DNA from: Bauldia sp.
Lineage (GTDB): Bacteria; Pseudomonadota; Alphaproteobacteria; Rhizobiales; Kaistiaceae
Direction of reading: 5' to 3'
DNA: 64,000 nt
Assembly (NCBI GenBank): GCA_028284325.1
Contig: JANQRX010000001.1
Coordinates: forward strand, 248,001-312,000
Notes under the pieces: generated by a model
What the model saw: only the letters and a program-made list of their open reading frames with translations
Database searches by the model: none
What the model was told of the DNA's origin: nothing
Part shown: piece by piece, positions 56,178 to 64,000 of the stretch
Layout of the letters: each line of letters opens with the position of its first letter
Position numbering within the stretch: position 1 is the stretch's first letter
Translations under genes and position numbers: made by a program

Positions 56178-58061
56178 CTAACCGTCGTAGCCGATCGTGG
56201 CCGCCTTGCGGGCGTCGAACCACCAGGTGATCTCGGGCTGGAAGGCGTAGTCCGGTTTGATGTCGGGCCAGCCGAAGATGTCCCAATGCGCGACGCGGTG
56301 GCTGGACGCAAACCAGTTCGGAATCCAATAGTGCTGCGCCCGTGCGATGCGGTCGACGGCCCGCCCGATGGCCACGAGTTCGGCGCGGCTTTCGACGTCG
56401 GCAAGCTGGTCGAGCAGCGCGTCGATGGCCGGATGCGCGATGCCGGCGAGGTTGTGTGAGCCACCGCGATTGGCCGATTCGGTACCGAAAGCGACCTGAA
56501 GCCCGGTGATGGGCGTCGCCGTGAAGCGGAGCGCCGAGCCGACGATGTCGAAATCGAAGTCGTCCATCCGCGCGGTGAACTGCGCCGGGTCGACCTGCCG
56601 GATCGTGGCTTCGATACCGATCAGACGGAGGTTCTCGATGAACGGCGACAGGATGCGCTCGAACACGGGACTGCGGATCATGAACTCGACGGTGAGCTGT
56701 TCGCCGGCGGCATCGACAAGGACGCCGTCCTCCTGTTGCCAGCCGGCTTCGGTCAGCAGCTCCTGCGCTTGCTTGAGCAGGGTGCGATCGCGGCCGGAGC
56801 CGTCGCTTACCGGCGGCACATAGGCAGCCTCGAACACCTCCGGCGGCAGCGTGTCGCGGAACGGTTCGAGCAGCGCCAGTTCGGCTTCGGTCGGCGGGCC
56901 GTCGGCGGCGAAGTCGGCTTTCTGGAAGAACGACGACTGCCGGGCATAGGCGTCGAAGAACAGGTTGCGGTTGGTCCACTCGAAATCGAACGCCAGCCCC
57001 AGCGCCTCGCGCGTACGTGGATCGGCAAGCTTCTTGCGCCGGCTGTTGATGTACCAGCCTTGCATGAGGGGCCGAGCCTCCGACAGGAAGTCCTCGGTGC
57101 GCAGGACCCTGCCGTCGTTGGCGGCCGGAAAGTCGTAGCCGGTTGCCCAGGTGAGCGAGGTGAATTCCTGCCGGTAGGTGATATCGCCTTTCTTGAAGGC
57201 CTCGAATCCGGCCTGCCGCTCGACGAAGAAGTCGATGCGGATGACATCGAAATTGTAGTGCCCCTTGTTCACCGGCAGATCGGCGGCCCAGTAGTCGGGC
57301 ACGCGTTCGTATTCGATGAAACGCCCCGCGTCGAAATTGCCGACCCGGTACGGGCCGGAACTGAGCGGCGGCTCGAGGGTCGAAGCGTTGAATTCGTTGG
57401 CCGTGTAGTAGGCCTTCGACAGGATCGGCAGGCCGGCGATGGTGAGGATCGCTCCGCGGTCCTGCTCACCGGACAGGGTGACCACCAGCGTGTGCGGGTC
57501 GCGCGCCTCGGCGCTTGCGAGGTCGCCCATGAGCTGCGAAATCGTCGGGTGGCCTTCCTCCCTCAGGAGCGCCAGCGAAAACGCCACGTCCTCCGCCGTG
57601 ATCGGCGAACCGTCATGGAACCGGGCTTCGGGTCGCAGGTGGAAGGTGAAGACGTTGCGGTCCTCCGACACGTCCACGGTTTCGGCCACAAGGCCGTAGA
57701 CCGCATCGGGCTCGTCGGTCGCCCGCGTCATCAGGGCCTCGAAGGCAAGCTCCATGCGCGGCGGCGCGTCGCCGCGCAGCACGAACGTGTTGAGCGTGTT
57801 GAAGGTCTGCGTCGATTGATTGAAGAACCAGTTGGGGGGCGAGAAGTTCATTCGCCCGCCCTTCGGCGCGTTCGGGTTGATGTAGTCGAGGTGGGTGAAG
57901 TCCGGGTCGTATTTAAGGTCGCCGAAGATCGACAGTCCGTGGAGACCGGTCTTGCCGGCGGCCCAGGCGAACGGAGGCGCGAAGGCAAGCGCCGCGCCCG
58001 TCCCGGCGCCGATGAGAAGCCCGCGGCGGGTGAGCATGCCGGCCCGCCCGCGGCGCCTCAT
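56178..58061 (-). CDS. yejA: Periplasmic oligopeptide-binding protein (YejA-like, copy next to yejB)
   Basis: A 627-residue family 5 binding protein. The N-terminus [20 protein letters not shown] carries a twin-arginine-type motif (TRRGLL), so Tat export is likely. The binding fold shows [51 protein letters not shown] and [20 protein letters not shown], all typical of the YejA subgroup. The start ATG at 58061 overlaps the stop of the tandem paralog by ATGA. The signal differs from the second copy, which uses a Sec peptide, suggesting distinct export or cofactor needs. Confidence 0.88.
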   Translation of the reverse strand: MRRRGRAGMLTRRGLLIGAGTGAALAFAPPFAWAAGKTGLHGLSIFGDLKYDPDFTHLDYINPNAPKGGRMNFSPPNWFFNQSTQTFNTLNTFVLRGDAPPRMELAFEALMTRATDEPDAVYGLVAETVDVSEDRNVFTFHLRPEARFHDGSPITAEDVAFSLALLREEGHPTISQLMGDLASAEARDPHTLVVTLSGEQDRGAILTIAGLPILSKAYYTANEFNASTLEPPLSSGPYRVGNFDAGRFIEYERVPDYWAADLPVNKGHYNFDVIRIDFFVERQAGFEAFKKGDITYRQEFTSLTWATGYDFPAANDGRVLRTEDFLSEARPLMQGWYINSRRKKLADPRTREALGLAFDFEWTNRNLFFDAYARQSSFFQKADFAADGPPTEAELALLEPFRDTLPPEVFEAAYVPPVSDGSGRDRTLLKQAQELLTEAGWQQEDGVLVDAAGEQLTVEFMIRSPVFERILSPFIENLRLIGIEATIRQVDPAQFTARMDDFDFDIVGSALRFTATPITGLQVAFGTESANRGGSHNLAGIAHPAIDALLDQLADVESRAELVAIGRAVDRIARAQHYWIPNWFASSHRVAHWDIFGWPDIKPDYAFQPEITWWFDARKAATIGYDG

Positions 58062-59902
58062 GACTTGTCCTCCACCGCCTGGGCCTTGTCGTCGTCCCAC
58101 CACCAGATGGTCGGGAAGCCGACGGCAAACTCGGGCAGGGTCTCGGGGCGGGCGTAGCGGTCCCAGCGGGCGACACGGGCCGCGCGCAGGGTCCAGCCCG
58201 GCACCAGATAGTGGTTGGCGAGCAGGACGCGGTCGAGCGCCTTGGTGGTGGCGATCAGCTCGTCGCGGTCGGGCGCCTGGAGGATCTTCTGGATCAGCGT
58301 GTCCACGCCGGCGTCGGCGACGCCGCCGTAATTACGCGAGCCCTCGCGGGTCGCCGAGTCGGACCCGAAGAAGTCGATCTGCTCGTTGCCCGGCGACATG
58401 GATTGCGCCCAGCCGGAGTAGATCATGTCGAAGTCGCGGCTGCGCACGCGGTTCTGGTATTGCGACGTGTCGGCCGGCCGCAGCGTCAGCTTGATGCCGA
58501 TCTTGGCGAGTTGCGCCTGGTAGCGCAGTGCGATCTTCTCGAACAGCGGCCCGTTCATGAGATACTCGACCTCGAGCTGCTTGCCGCTGGCGTCGACCAG
58601 CCGGTTGCCGTCGAGCGTGAAGCCGGCCTCGCGCAGGAGCCCGATCGCCTCGCGCAGATTGCCGCGCTCGGTCGCCGTGGTCGTCACCGGATTGGTGAAG
58701 GTCTCGGTGAAGGCCGCCGCCGGCACCAGGTCGCGGATGCCTTCCAGGATTTCAAGCTCGCGGCCCTCGGGCAGGCCCGAGGAGGCTAGCGGGATGCCGT
58801 CGAAGTAGCTCTTGAGCCGCGTGTACTGGGAGAAGAAGATCGTCTCGTTGATCTCCTCGAACGGGAACGCGAGGTTGAACGCCCGGCGCACCCGCACGTC
58901 GTCGAACGGCTGGCGGGCGAGGTTGAAGATGAAGCCGGTCATGAGCCCGGCGGAGCGATAGGGCTCCTCGAACAGTTCGAGGATCACCCGGCCGTCGTTG
59001 ACGGCGTCGAAATCGTAGCTCGTCGCCCACACGCGCGCGGTCGATTCCGACCGCCAGTCGATCTGGTCGGCCTTGAAGGCCTCAAGCTCCACGGTCTCGT
59101 CACGGAAGTACTCGTAACGGATCTCGTCGAGGTTGTTGGAGCCCACATTGACGTTGAGGTCGCGGGCCCAGTAGTCGTCGACCCGCTCGTAGACGATCGT
59201 CCGCGCGGGGGTAACGGACTTGATCCGGTAGGGGCCGGAGCCGAGCGGCACTTCCAGCGTTCCGCGGCTGATGTCGCGCGGCTCGCCGTCGGCGTCGGTG
59301 CCCTCCCAGTAGTGCTTCGGCAGCACCAGCAACTGGCCGACGATGTGCGGCAGTTCGCGGTTGCCCGTCTGGTCGAATGTGAAGGTCACCTCGCGCTCGC
59401 CGGTGATCTCGGCGTTGGCGACGTGGCGGTAGTAGAAGGCCTGGCTCGGATTGTGCTCGGTCAGGGCGTTGAACGAGAACACCACGTCTTCGGCGGTCAT
59501 CGGCATGCCGTCGTGCCAGTAGGCCCCTTCGCGGAGGCGATAGGTGACCGACGAGTAGTCCGCCGGGTGCTTCATGGCTTCGGCCACCAGGCCGTAGTCG
59601 GTGGAGATCTCGTCCATCGACGAGGTCATGAGGGTGTCGTAGATGAGGCCGAGGCCGAGGGGGGTGGCGCCGCGCGGCGGCACGAAGTTGAGGGAATCGA
59701 ACGTGCCGGTGTCGGAGAGGCGCAGGATGCCGCCCCTGGGCGCGTCGGGGTTCACGTAGTCGAAATGCGCGAAGCCTTCGGCGTATTTCGGCGGATCGTC
59801 GAGCAGGCTGGTGGCGTGCATCCATTCGCCGGAGTCCGCCGAAGCCGCGGTCGCGGCGATGATGGCTGCGCCAAACGCACCGATGGCTGGTCTCGTCCTC
59901 AT
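58058..59902 (-). CDS. Periplasmic oligopeptide-binding protein (YejA-like, first copy)
   Basis: A 614-residue family 5 binding protein with a Sec signal peptide (AIGAFGAAIIAATAASA). The mature part has HFDYVNPDAPRGGILRLSDT, GAYWHDGMPMTAEDVVFSFN and FNLAFPFEEINETIFFSQYT, clearly YejA-like and paralogous to the next gene. GGAGGGAG precedes the ATG at 59902. It is the promoter-proximal gene of the operon yejA-yejA-yejB-yejE-(small protein)-yejF-(2-hydroxyacid dehydrogenase). Two binding proteins sharing one permease would widen the range of peptides taken up. Confidence 0.88.
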   Translation of the reverse strand: MRTRPAIGAFGAAIIAATAASADSGEWMHATSLLDDPPKYAEGFAHFDYVNPDAPRGGILRLSDTGTFDSLNFVPPRGATPLGLGLIYDTLMTSSMDEISTDYGLVAEAMKHPADYSSVTYRLREGAYWHDGMPMTAEDVVFSFNALTEHNPSQAFYYRHVANAEITGEREVTFTFDQTGNRELPHIVGQLLVLPKHYWEGTDADGEPRDISRGTLEVPLGSGPYRIKSVTPARTIVYERVDDYWARDLNVNVGSNNLDEIRYEYFRDETVELEAFKADQIDWRSESTARVWATSYDFDAVNDGRVILELFEEPYRSAGLMTGFIFNLARQPFDDVRVRRAFNLAFPFEEINETIFFSQYTRLKSYFDGIPLASSGLPEGRELEILEGIRDLVPAAAFTETFTNPVTTTATERGNLREAIGLLREAGFTLDGNRLVDASGKQLEVEYLMNGPLFEKIALRYQAQLAKIGIKLTLRPADTSQYQNRVRSRDFDMIYSGWAQSMSPGNEQIDFFGSDSATREGSRNYGGVADAGVDTLIQKILQAPDRDELIATTKALDRVLLANHYLVPGWTLRAARVARWDRYARPETLPEFAVGFPTIWWWDDDKAQAVEDKS

Positions 59903-60069
59903 GAGCGCTGCGTCTCCCTCCTGACAGGCGCGAAGTCTATCGCATACGGCCATATTAAGGGCGCGGGCGGGACGGCGACACCGCCCGCAACCGATTGTGA
60001 CCGTTTTTTAATGTCAGGATGAACCGCCGGCGGCGCGCAACCCGGGGTGGCGCGGGGCAGTCGCCGGCG

Positions 60070-60804
60070 CTATTCGGCCGCCGGCTCCTCGGCGGGCGCT
60101 TCCTCGGGCGTGGATTCGGCCGGGGTCGCTTCCATCTCGCCTTCGGCCGGGGTTTCGCCCATGGTCTCCTCGACCTCCGTCTCCTCGGTCATCGGCGCCT
60201 CGCCCGCGGGTTCTTCCGCCATTTCCTCTTCCTCGCCCATCTCCTCGACTTCGGCGAGCACCGGCAGCGGCAGCGGCGAATCCGACAGGCTGCGCAGATA
60301 GGCGATCATGTCGGCCCGCTGGTTTTCCTTCTTGAGGCCGACAAAGGCCATCGACGTACCGCTGATGGCGGATTTCGGCGCCTCCAGGAAGGCGTCGAGC
60401 TCCTCGTAGGTCCAAGTGAACTCGCCGGCCTCGGCGAGCGTCCGGAACGATTCCGAATAGCCGAAACCCTCCACGGCGGCGATCGCGCGGCCAACGACGC
60501 CCCAAAGATTGGGGCCGACCTTGGCCGGCGCACCCTGCTCGTAGGTATGGCAGGCGAGACATTTCTTACCGACCGACTGGCCGCGGCCGGCATCCGCCAC
60601 CTGCAGCCTGACGGCGATCGGCTCGGGGCCGGCGGCCTCCTCGCCTTCGCCCTCGTCGCCGGGCGTCGCCACGGCGATCACATAGGCCGGTTCCTCGGCC
60701 TCGATGGGTTCGTAGATGAACTCGGCGATGATCCCGAGCCCCATCACCGCCAGCACCGTGCCCAGCACGGCGCCTGCGATCTTGTTGAATTCGAACCCGT
60801 CCAT
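60070..60804 (-). CDS. Membrane-anchored cytochrome c (CycM-like) with acidic C-terminal tail
   Basis: A 244-residue cytochrome. The N-terminal helix [20 protein letters not shown] anchors it in the inner membrane. A short acidic linker leads to a class I cytochrome c domain with haem motif CLACH (cysteines 82 and 85, histidine 86) and the methionine ligand in [13 protein letters not shown]. The last ~60 residues are almost wholly glutamate, alanine, proline and threonine, much longer than in CycM-type relatives (about 180 residues total). It probably carries electrons between the bc1 complex and an oxidase. It is divergent from kdsB, as often seen in Rhizobiales. Confidence 0.87.
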   Translation of the reverse strand: MDGFEFNKIAGAVLGTVLAVMGLGIIAEFIYEPIEAEEPAYVIAVATPGDEGEGEEAAGPEPIAVRLQVADAGRGQSVGKKCLACHTYEQGAPAKVGPNLWGVVGRAIAAVEGFGYSESFRTLAEAGEFTWTYEELDAFLEAPKSAISGTSMAFVGLKKENQRADMIAYLRSLSDSPLPLPVLAEVEEMGEEEEMAEEPAGEAPMTEETEVEETMGETPAEGEMEATPAESTPEEAPAEEPAAE

Positions 60805-60980
60805 GTCCGTCCGTCCCTGGCCCGTTCTCGGCGCACAACACCACCGCGCCGGAATCATCACGATCCGGCGCGTTTCGCGCGGAAACTACAGGCTTTGCCG
60901 TATCCGACGCAACACGTATAAGCCGCCAGCGCTTGGGACTTATTGCCACGACCGGCAGGACGGTCCCGGGAGGGCCCCGC

Positions 60981-61706
60981 ATGAGCAAGATCCGTGTCCT
61001 GATCCCGTCCCGCATGGCGGCCTCGCGGCTGCCGGGCAAGGCGCTCGTCGACATCCACGGGGCGCCGATGATCGTGCATGTGTGGCGCCGGGCGGTGGAG
61101 GCCGGTCTCGGGCCGGTGACGGTCGCCACCGACGACGAGGCGATCGCGGCCGCGGTCCGCGCCGCCGGCGGCGAGGCGGTGATGACCGCGGCGGATCACG
61201 TCAACGGCACCCAGCGCATCCACGAAGTGGTGCCGACCTTCGATCCCGCGCCGGAGATCGTCCTCAACCTGCAGGGCGACCTTCCGACCGTCTCGCCCGC
61301 AACGGCGCAGGCTGCGCTGCGGCCCCTCGACGATCCCGCTGTCGACATCGGCACGGTGGCCGCCGAGATCACCGATCCGGCCGAGCGCGACGATCCCCAT
61401 GTGGTCAAGGTGGTCGGCACGGCGTCGGGCGAGGGGTGTCTGCGGGCGCTCTACTTCACCCGTGCCACCGCGCCGTGGGGCGAGGGGGCGCTCTACCACC
61501 ACATCGGCCTCTACGCTTACCGCCGCGCGGCGCTGGAGCGGTTCGTCGGCCTGCCGCCGTCGCCGCTCGAGCAGCGCGAGAAGCTGGAGCAGTTGCGCGC
61601 CCTCGAAGCCGGCATGCGCATCGACGTGGCGCTCGTTGACGAGGTTCCGCTGGGTGTCGATACTCCAGCCGACCTTGAGCGGGCGCGGGCGCTCATGGCC
61701 GGTTGA
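60981..61706 (+). CDS. kdsB: 3-deoxy-manno-octulosonate cytidylyltransferase
   Basis: A 241-residue enzyme that activates KDO as CMP-KDO for lipopolysaccharide core synthesis. It has the CTP-binding start [34 protein letters not shown], the motif NGTQRIHEV (usually a DR/ER in place of QR), [12 protein letters not shown] and the C-terminal [19 protein letters not shown] plus [11 protein letters not shown]. The ATG at 60981 follows GGGAGG. The substitution in the GT-x-R motif is noted but other residues are intact, so activity is expected. Confidence 0.92.
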   Translation: MSKIRVLIPSRMAASRLPGKALVDIHGAPMIVHVWRRAVEAGLGPVTVATDDEAIAAAVRAAGGEAVMTAADHVNGTQRIHEVVPTFDPAPEIVLNLQGDLPTVSPATAQAALRPLDDPAVDIGTVAAEITDPAERDDPHVVKVVGTASGEGCLRALYFTRATAPWGEGALYHHIGLYAYRRAALERFVGLPPSPLEQREKLEQLRALEAGMRIDVALVDEVPLGVDTPADLERARALMAG

Positions 61707-61757
61707 AGCGTTGCGTGAATCGAGAGTTGAGTTGCGTTGAGTGATGGAGTTGCGTTG

Positions 61758-62594
61758 ATGGCGCGCAGGAAGAAGATCGTCTACCAGGGCGAACCGGGCG
61801 CCAATTCCCATCTGGCGTGCAAGCAGGTCTATCCCCGGGCCGAGGCGGTGCCGTGCCCCACCTTCGAGGACTGCTTCATCGCGGTCGAGAAGGGCGAGGC
61901 CGATCTCGCCATGATCCCCATCGAGAACTCGCTGGCCGGGCGCGTGGCGGACATCCACCACCTGTTGCCCACCTCCGGCCTGCACATCATCGGCGAATAC
62001 TTCCTGCCGATCCGGTTCCAGCTGATGGCGCCCAAGGGGGCGACGATCAAGGGCCTGAAGACCGTGGCCAGCCATATCCATGCCCTCGGCCAGTGCCGCC
62101 GCGTCATTCGCCGCCATCGCTGGAAGGCCATCGTCGAGGGCGACACGGCGGGTGCGGCGCGCGCCGTGGCGGAGGCGGGCGACCCGACCTTCGGCGCCCT
62201 GGCGCCGCGGCTTGCCGCCGACATCTACGGTCTCGACATCCTCGCCGAGGACGTCGACGACGAGGAGCACAACACCACCCGCTTTATCATCCTGTCGAAG
62301 ACGGCCAAGCCGGCCCGGCGCGGCAAGGGCAAGGTGATCACCACCTTCGTCTTCCGCGTCCGCAACGTGCCGGCCGCGCTCTACAAGGCCATGGGCGGGT
62401 TCGCCACCAACGGCGTCAACATGACCAAGCTCGAGTCCTACCAGCTCGACGGCAAGTTCTTCGCCACCCAGTTCTACGCCGATGTCGAGGGTCACCCCGA
62501 CGACCGCCCGCTCGCGCTGGCGCTTGAGGAACTGGCGTTCTTCTCCGCCGAGGTGCGCATCCTCGGCGTCTACCCGGCCAGCGACTTCCGCTAG
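61758..62594 (+). CDS. pheA: Prephenate dehydratase
   Basis: A 278-residue enzyme converting prephenate to phenylpyruvate. It shows YQGEPGANSHLACKQVYP, MIPIENSLAGRVADIHHLL, the region VAEAGDPTFGALAPRLAADI and the conserved EHNTTRFIIL segment. A C-terminal ACT domain for phenylalanine feedback is visible in ESYQLDGKFFATQFYADVEG. The start ATG at 61758 lies in a 12-bp direct repeat (GAGTTGCGTTGA at 61729 and 61747) that also creates a weak upstream TTG start. It is downstream of kdsB by about 50 bp and probably co-transcribed. Confidence 0.93.
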   Translation: MARRKKIVYQGEPGANSHLACKQVYPRAEAVPCPTFEDCFIAVEKGEADLAMIPIENSLAGRVADIHHLLPTSGLHIIGEYFLPIRFQLMAPKGATIKGLKTVASHIHALGQCRRVIRRHRWKAIVEGDTAGAARAVAEAGDPTFGALAPRLAADIYGLDILAEDVDDEEHNTTRFIILSKTAKPARRGKGKVITTFVFRVRNVPAALYKAMGGFATNGVNMTKLESYQLDGKFFATQFYADVEGHPDDRPLALALEELAFFSAEVRILGVYPASDFR

Positions 62595-62625
62595 GCGTCG
62601 GCGAACCTTTCACCGTCCGAGCATG

Positions 62626-62799
62626 AGGTCCCGCATCTGCGGGGCGTCATCAAGATGCCGCACCGCGTGCGGGACGACGTGGTTGTGGTCTTAGCGATGG
62701 TGCCAGTTGGTCACCGGCGCCGCTTCGGCGGAACCTCTAACCTCACCGTCGTCCCGTGCGCGCCGCAGCGCGAAGCGGTGCTGCGCAGACCCGGAATCC
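62626..62799 (-). repeat. Composite two-palindrome intergenic repeat (B-66 bp-A unit, copy 2)
   Basis: On the minus strand, element B (62799-62746, GGATTCCGGGTCTGCG...) is followed by a 66-bp spacer and element A (62679-62626, CGTCGTCCCGCACGCGG...). Both elements match those at 6488-6664, including the spacer length; the spacer itself is only partly conserved. It fills most of the 238-bp gap between convergent pheA and nudC, where a hairpin-rich element could also serve as a bidirectional terminator. Confidence 0.75.
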
Positions 62800-62832
62800 T
62801 GCCCCAACTCCGCCGGGCAGCGCCAACCGTCG

Positions 62833-63756
62833 TCAGCCGTCCACCCACCCGTGGATCAGATGGTGGGCGATGGCCATCGGCGGCGGCAGCCGGAAGGCAT
62901 GCTCGCCCGCCAGCATCGCCGTCACGTCGGCGCGGCCGAACCAGCGGCAATCCTCCAGTTCGTCGTCGTCGATGTGGATGTCGCGCGACAGCCCCTCGGC
63001 GAGGCAGCCGATCATCAGCGAGGACGGGAAGGGCCAGGGCTGGCTGGCGACATAGCGCACCCGGCCGACGCGGATGCCCGATTCCTCCAGGGTCTCGCGC
63101 CGCACCGCATCCTCGATGGTCTCTCCCGGCTCCATGAAGCCGGCGAGGCAGGAGACGACACCCGGCGCGAACCGCGGCGAGCGCCCGAGAAGCACCTCGT
63201 CGCGCACGGTGTCGATGATCAGCATGATGACCACCGGGTCGGTGCGCGGAAAGTGGAAGGCGCCGCAGGCCGGGCACTCGCGGCGGTAGCCGCCGGCGGC
63301 GATCCGGGTCGTCGCGCCGCAATTGGCGCAGAAGCGATGCCGCTGGTGCCAGTGCGTCAGGCTGCGCGCCAGCGCCAGGTCGCCGAGTGTGGCGCCGTCC
63401 ACGCGCCCCTCGACGGCGAGCGTCCGGAGATCGACATGATGGTCGGGCGGCTCGTCGTGCTCGTCCGCCGGGCCGGCCACCGCCAGCCGTGGCGCACCGC
63501 CCTGCCAGCCGAGCAGGATCGAGGTTGCGACTTCGAAACCTGCCGCCTCGACGGCGGTGCGATCGTGGAGGGCCGTGTCGCCGTTGAACACCGCCCGCCC
63601 GCCGGTGATGAGATACCAGCGCGCGGCCGGGTCGGCCGCCGCTTCTCCGACGACGCCGGGCCCACGCTGCTCCGACAGCCGCTCGAGCCGCCCGCCGACA
63701 TAGCCGATCGCCGTCGCGGCGTCGGGTGCGGGCAGGCCGGCAAAGGGATCGGTCAT
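62833..63756 (-). CDS. nudC: NADH pyrophosphatase NudC
   Basis: A 307-residue Nudix hydrolase that cleaves NADH/NAD and removes NAD caps from RNA. The four-cysteine zinc ribbon is CANCGATTRI...CPACGAFH. The Nudix box is GFMEPGETIEDAVRRETLEE, and the NudC-specific motif SQPWPFPSS follows it. The N-terminal domain is variable as usual. Convergent with pheA across the repeat element. Confidence 0.93.
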   Translation of the reverse strand: MTDPFAGLPAPDAATAIGYVGGRLERLSEQRGPGVVGEAAADPAARWYLITGGRAVFNGDTALHDRTAVEAAGFEVATSILLGWQGGAPRLAVAGPADEHDEPPDHHVDLRTLAVEGRVDGATLGDLALARSLTHWHQRHRFCANCGATTRIAAGGYRRECPACGAFHFPRTDPVVIMLIIDTVRDEVLLGRSPRFAPGVVSCLAGFMEPGETIEDAVRRETLEESGIRVGRVRYVASQPWPFPSSLMIGCLAEGLSRDIHIDDDELEDCRWFGRADVTAMLAGEHAFRLPPPMAIAHHLIHGWVDG

Positions 63757-63881
63757 GGCGTGAGGGGCATCCGAGAGGGGAGGGCGCGCGAATCTAGCGC
63801 AATTCCCGCCCGCTACCCACGGGCAATATTTGCCCGGCGCAAGCCTTGCGCGGCCCGGTGTCCGGCATGATATGGTGCCTT

Positions 63882-63977
63882 GGGAAGCTGGCGGCGGGCG
63901 CGCCGCTCGCCAACCGGGTCAGGTCCGGAAGGAAGCAGCCCTAACGAGTTATGGCACGGGTCGCGTGCCAGCCTCCC
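63882..63977 (+). ncRNA. ffs: Bacterial small signal recognition particle RNA (4.5S)
   Basis: The core GGGTCAGGTCCGGAAGGAAG and the following CAGCCCTAACGAG form the universally conserved apical loop and symmetric bulge that bind Ffh. The 5' end GGGAAGCTGGC pairs with the 3' end GCCAGCCTCCC, giving a ~96-nt hairpin of the expected size. A -10-like TATGGT lies at 63871-63876. It targets ribosomes making membrane proteins to the inner membrane. In many Rhizobiales dnaX follows this gene; here the window ends. Confidence 0.95.
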
Positions 63978-64000
63978 ACCCTGACGCAGCGACCAGAGGA

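Noticed and set aside
61201-61230. KdsB motif reads GTQR instead of the usual GT-(D/E)-R.
   Set aside because: All other active-site blocks are intact and family variation at this site is likely; not strong enough to claim altered substrate.
61729-61758. 12-bp direct repeat GAGTTGCGTTGA with 18-bp period just before the pheA start.
   Set aside because: Probably a local duplication; it offers an alternative in-frame TTG start but no evident regulatory role.

Overview
The window is a GC-rich chromosomal segment from an alphaproteobacterium, most likely a member of the Hyphomicrobiales (Rhizobiales). Evidence for this: a Tad/Cpa pilus locus in the Caulobacter/rhizobial style; the block membrane cytochrome c - kdsB - prephenate dehydratase - nudC - SRP RNA; the leucyl aminopeptidase - MarR - NlpC/P60 trio; frequent GTG/TTG starts; and many ATGA/GTGA translational overlaps. 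The genus cannot be told from sequence alone. Nothing looks like a prophage, IS element, CRISPR array or integrative element. The content reads as ordinary chromosome, rich in transport and catabolic genes.

Layout. 0-3.8 kb: end of a glycerol kinase gene, a convergent Pfk-2 type phosphofructokinase, and a HerA-type ATPase. 3.9-15.7 kb: a probable carbohydrate/polyol uptake and catabolism island. It holds a TIM-barrel isomerase, a Gfo/Idh/MocA dehydrogenase, a 55-residue small protein, a dispersed palindromic repeat, a minus-strand cupin / PEP-hydrolase-family / Tm-1-like trio, a TetR regulator with an operator-like palindrome over its promoter, and a plus-strand ABC importer (binding protein, two permeases, a 62-residue membrane protein, two different ATPases). 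15.7-18 kb: lspA and two RNA methyltransferase genes. 18-20.5 kb: a CoxG-like protein, and an epoxide-hydrolase-like enzyme divergent from a WYL-type regulator. 20.5-31.4 kb: glucokinase and a nucleoside salvage locus (BMP-type ABC importer, cdd, purine nucleoside phosphorylase, deoA, deoB, upp). 31.4-36.4 kb: a short-chain dehydrogenase, a retropepsin-like protease, a phosphohexomutase, an aldose epimerase and a PhnD-like binding protein. 36.4-48.2 kb: the tad/cpa pilus locus (two pseudopilins, a stand-alone pilus N-domain protein, flp pilin, cpaA-F, tadB, tadC, tadD). 48.2-51 kb: M17 aminopeptidase, MarR, NlpC/P60. 51-59.9 kb: a 2-hydroxyacid dehydrogenase and a yejABEF peptide importer with two tandem binding proteins and a small exported protein embedded in it. 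60-64 kb: membrane cytochrome c, kdsB, pheA, nudC and the 4.5S/SRP RNA gene.

The salvage locus makes biochemical sense as a unit. The importer brings nucleosides in; cdd, the purine phosphorylase and deoA release bases and (deoxy)ribose-1-phosphate; deoB converts that to the 5-phosphate; upp recaptures uracil. The least understood part is the 3.9-15.7 kb island. The most unusual sequence-level observations are an apparent AUC start codon for deoB, a composite two-palindrome repeat of about 175 bp present at two loci 56 kb apart with conserved internal spacing, and operator-like palindromes placed over or beside the TetR, WYL and MarR promoters.
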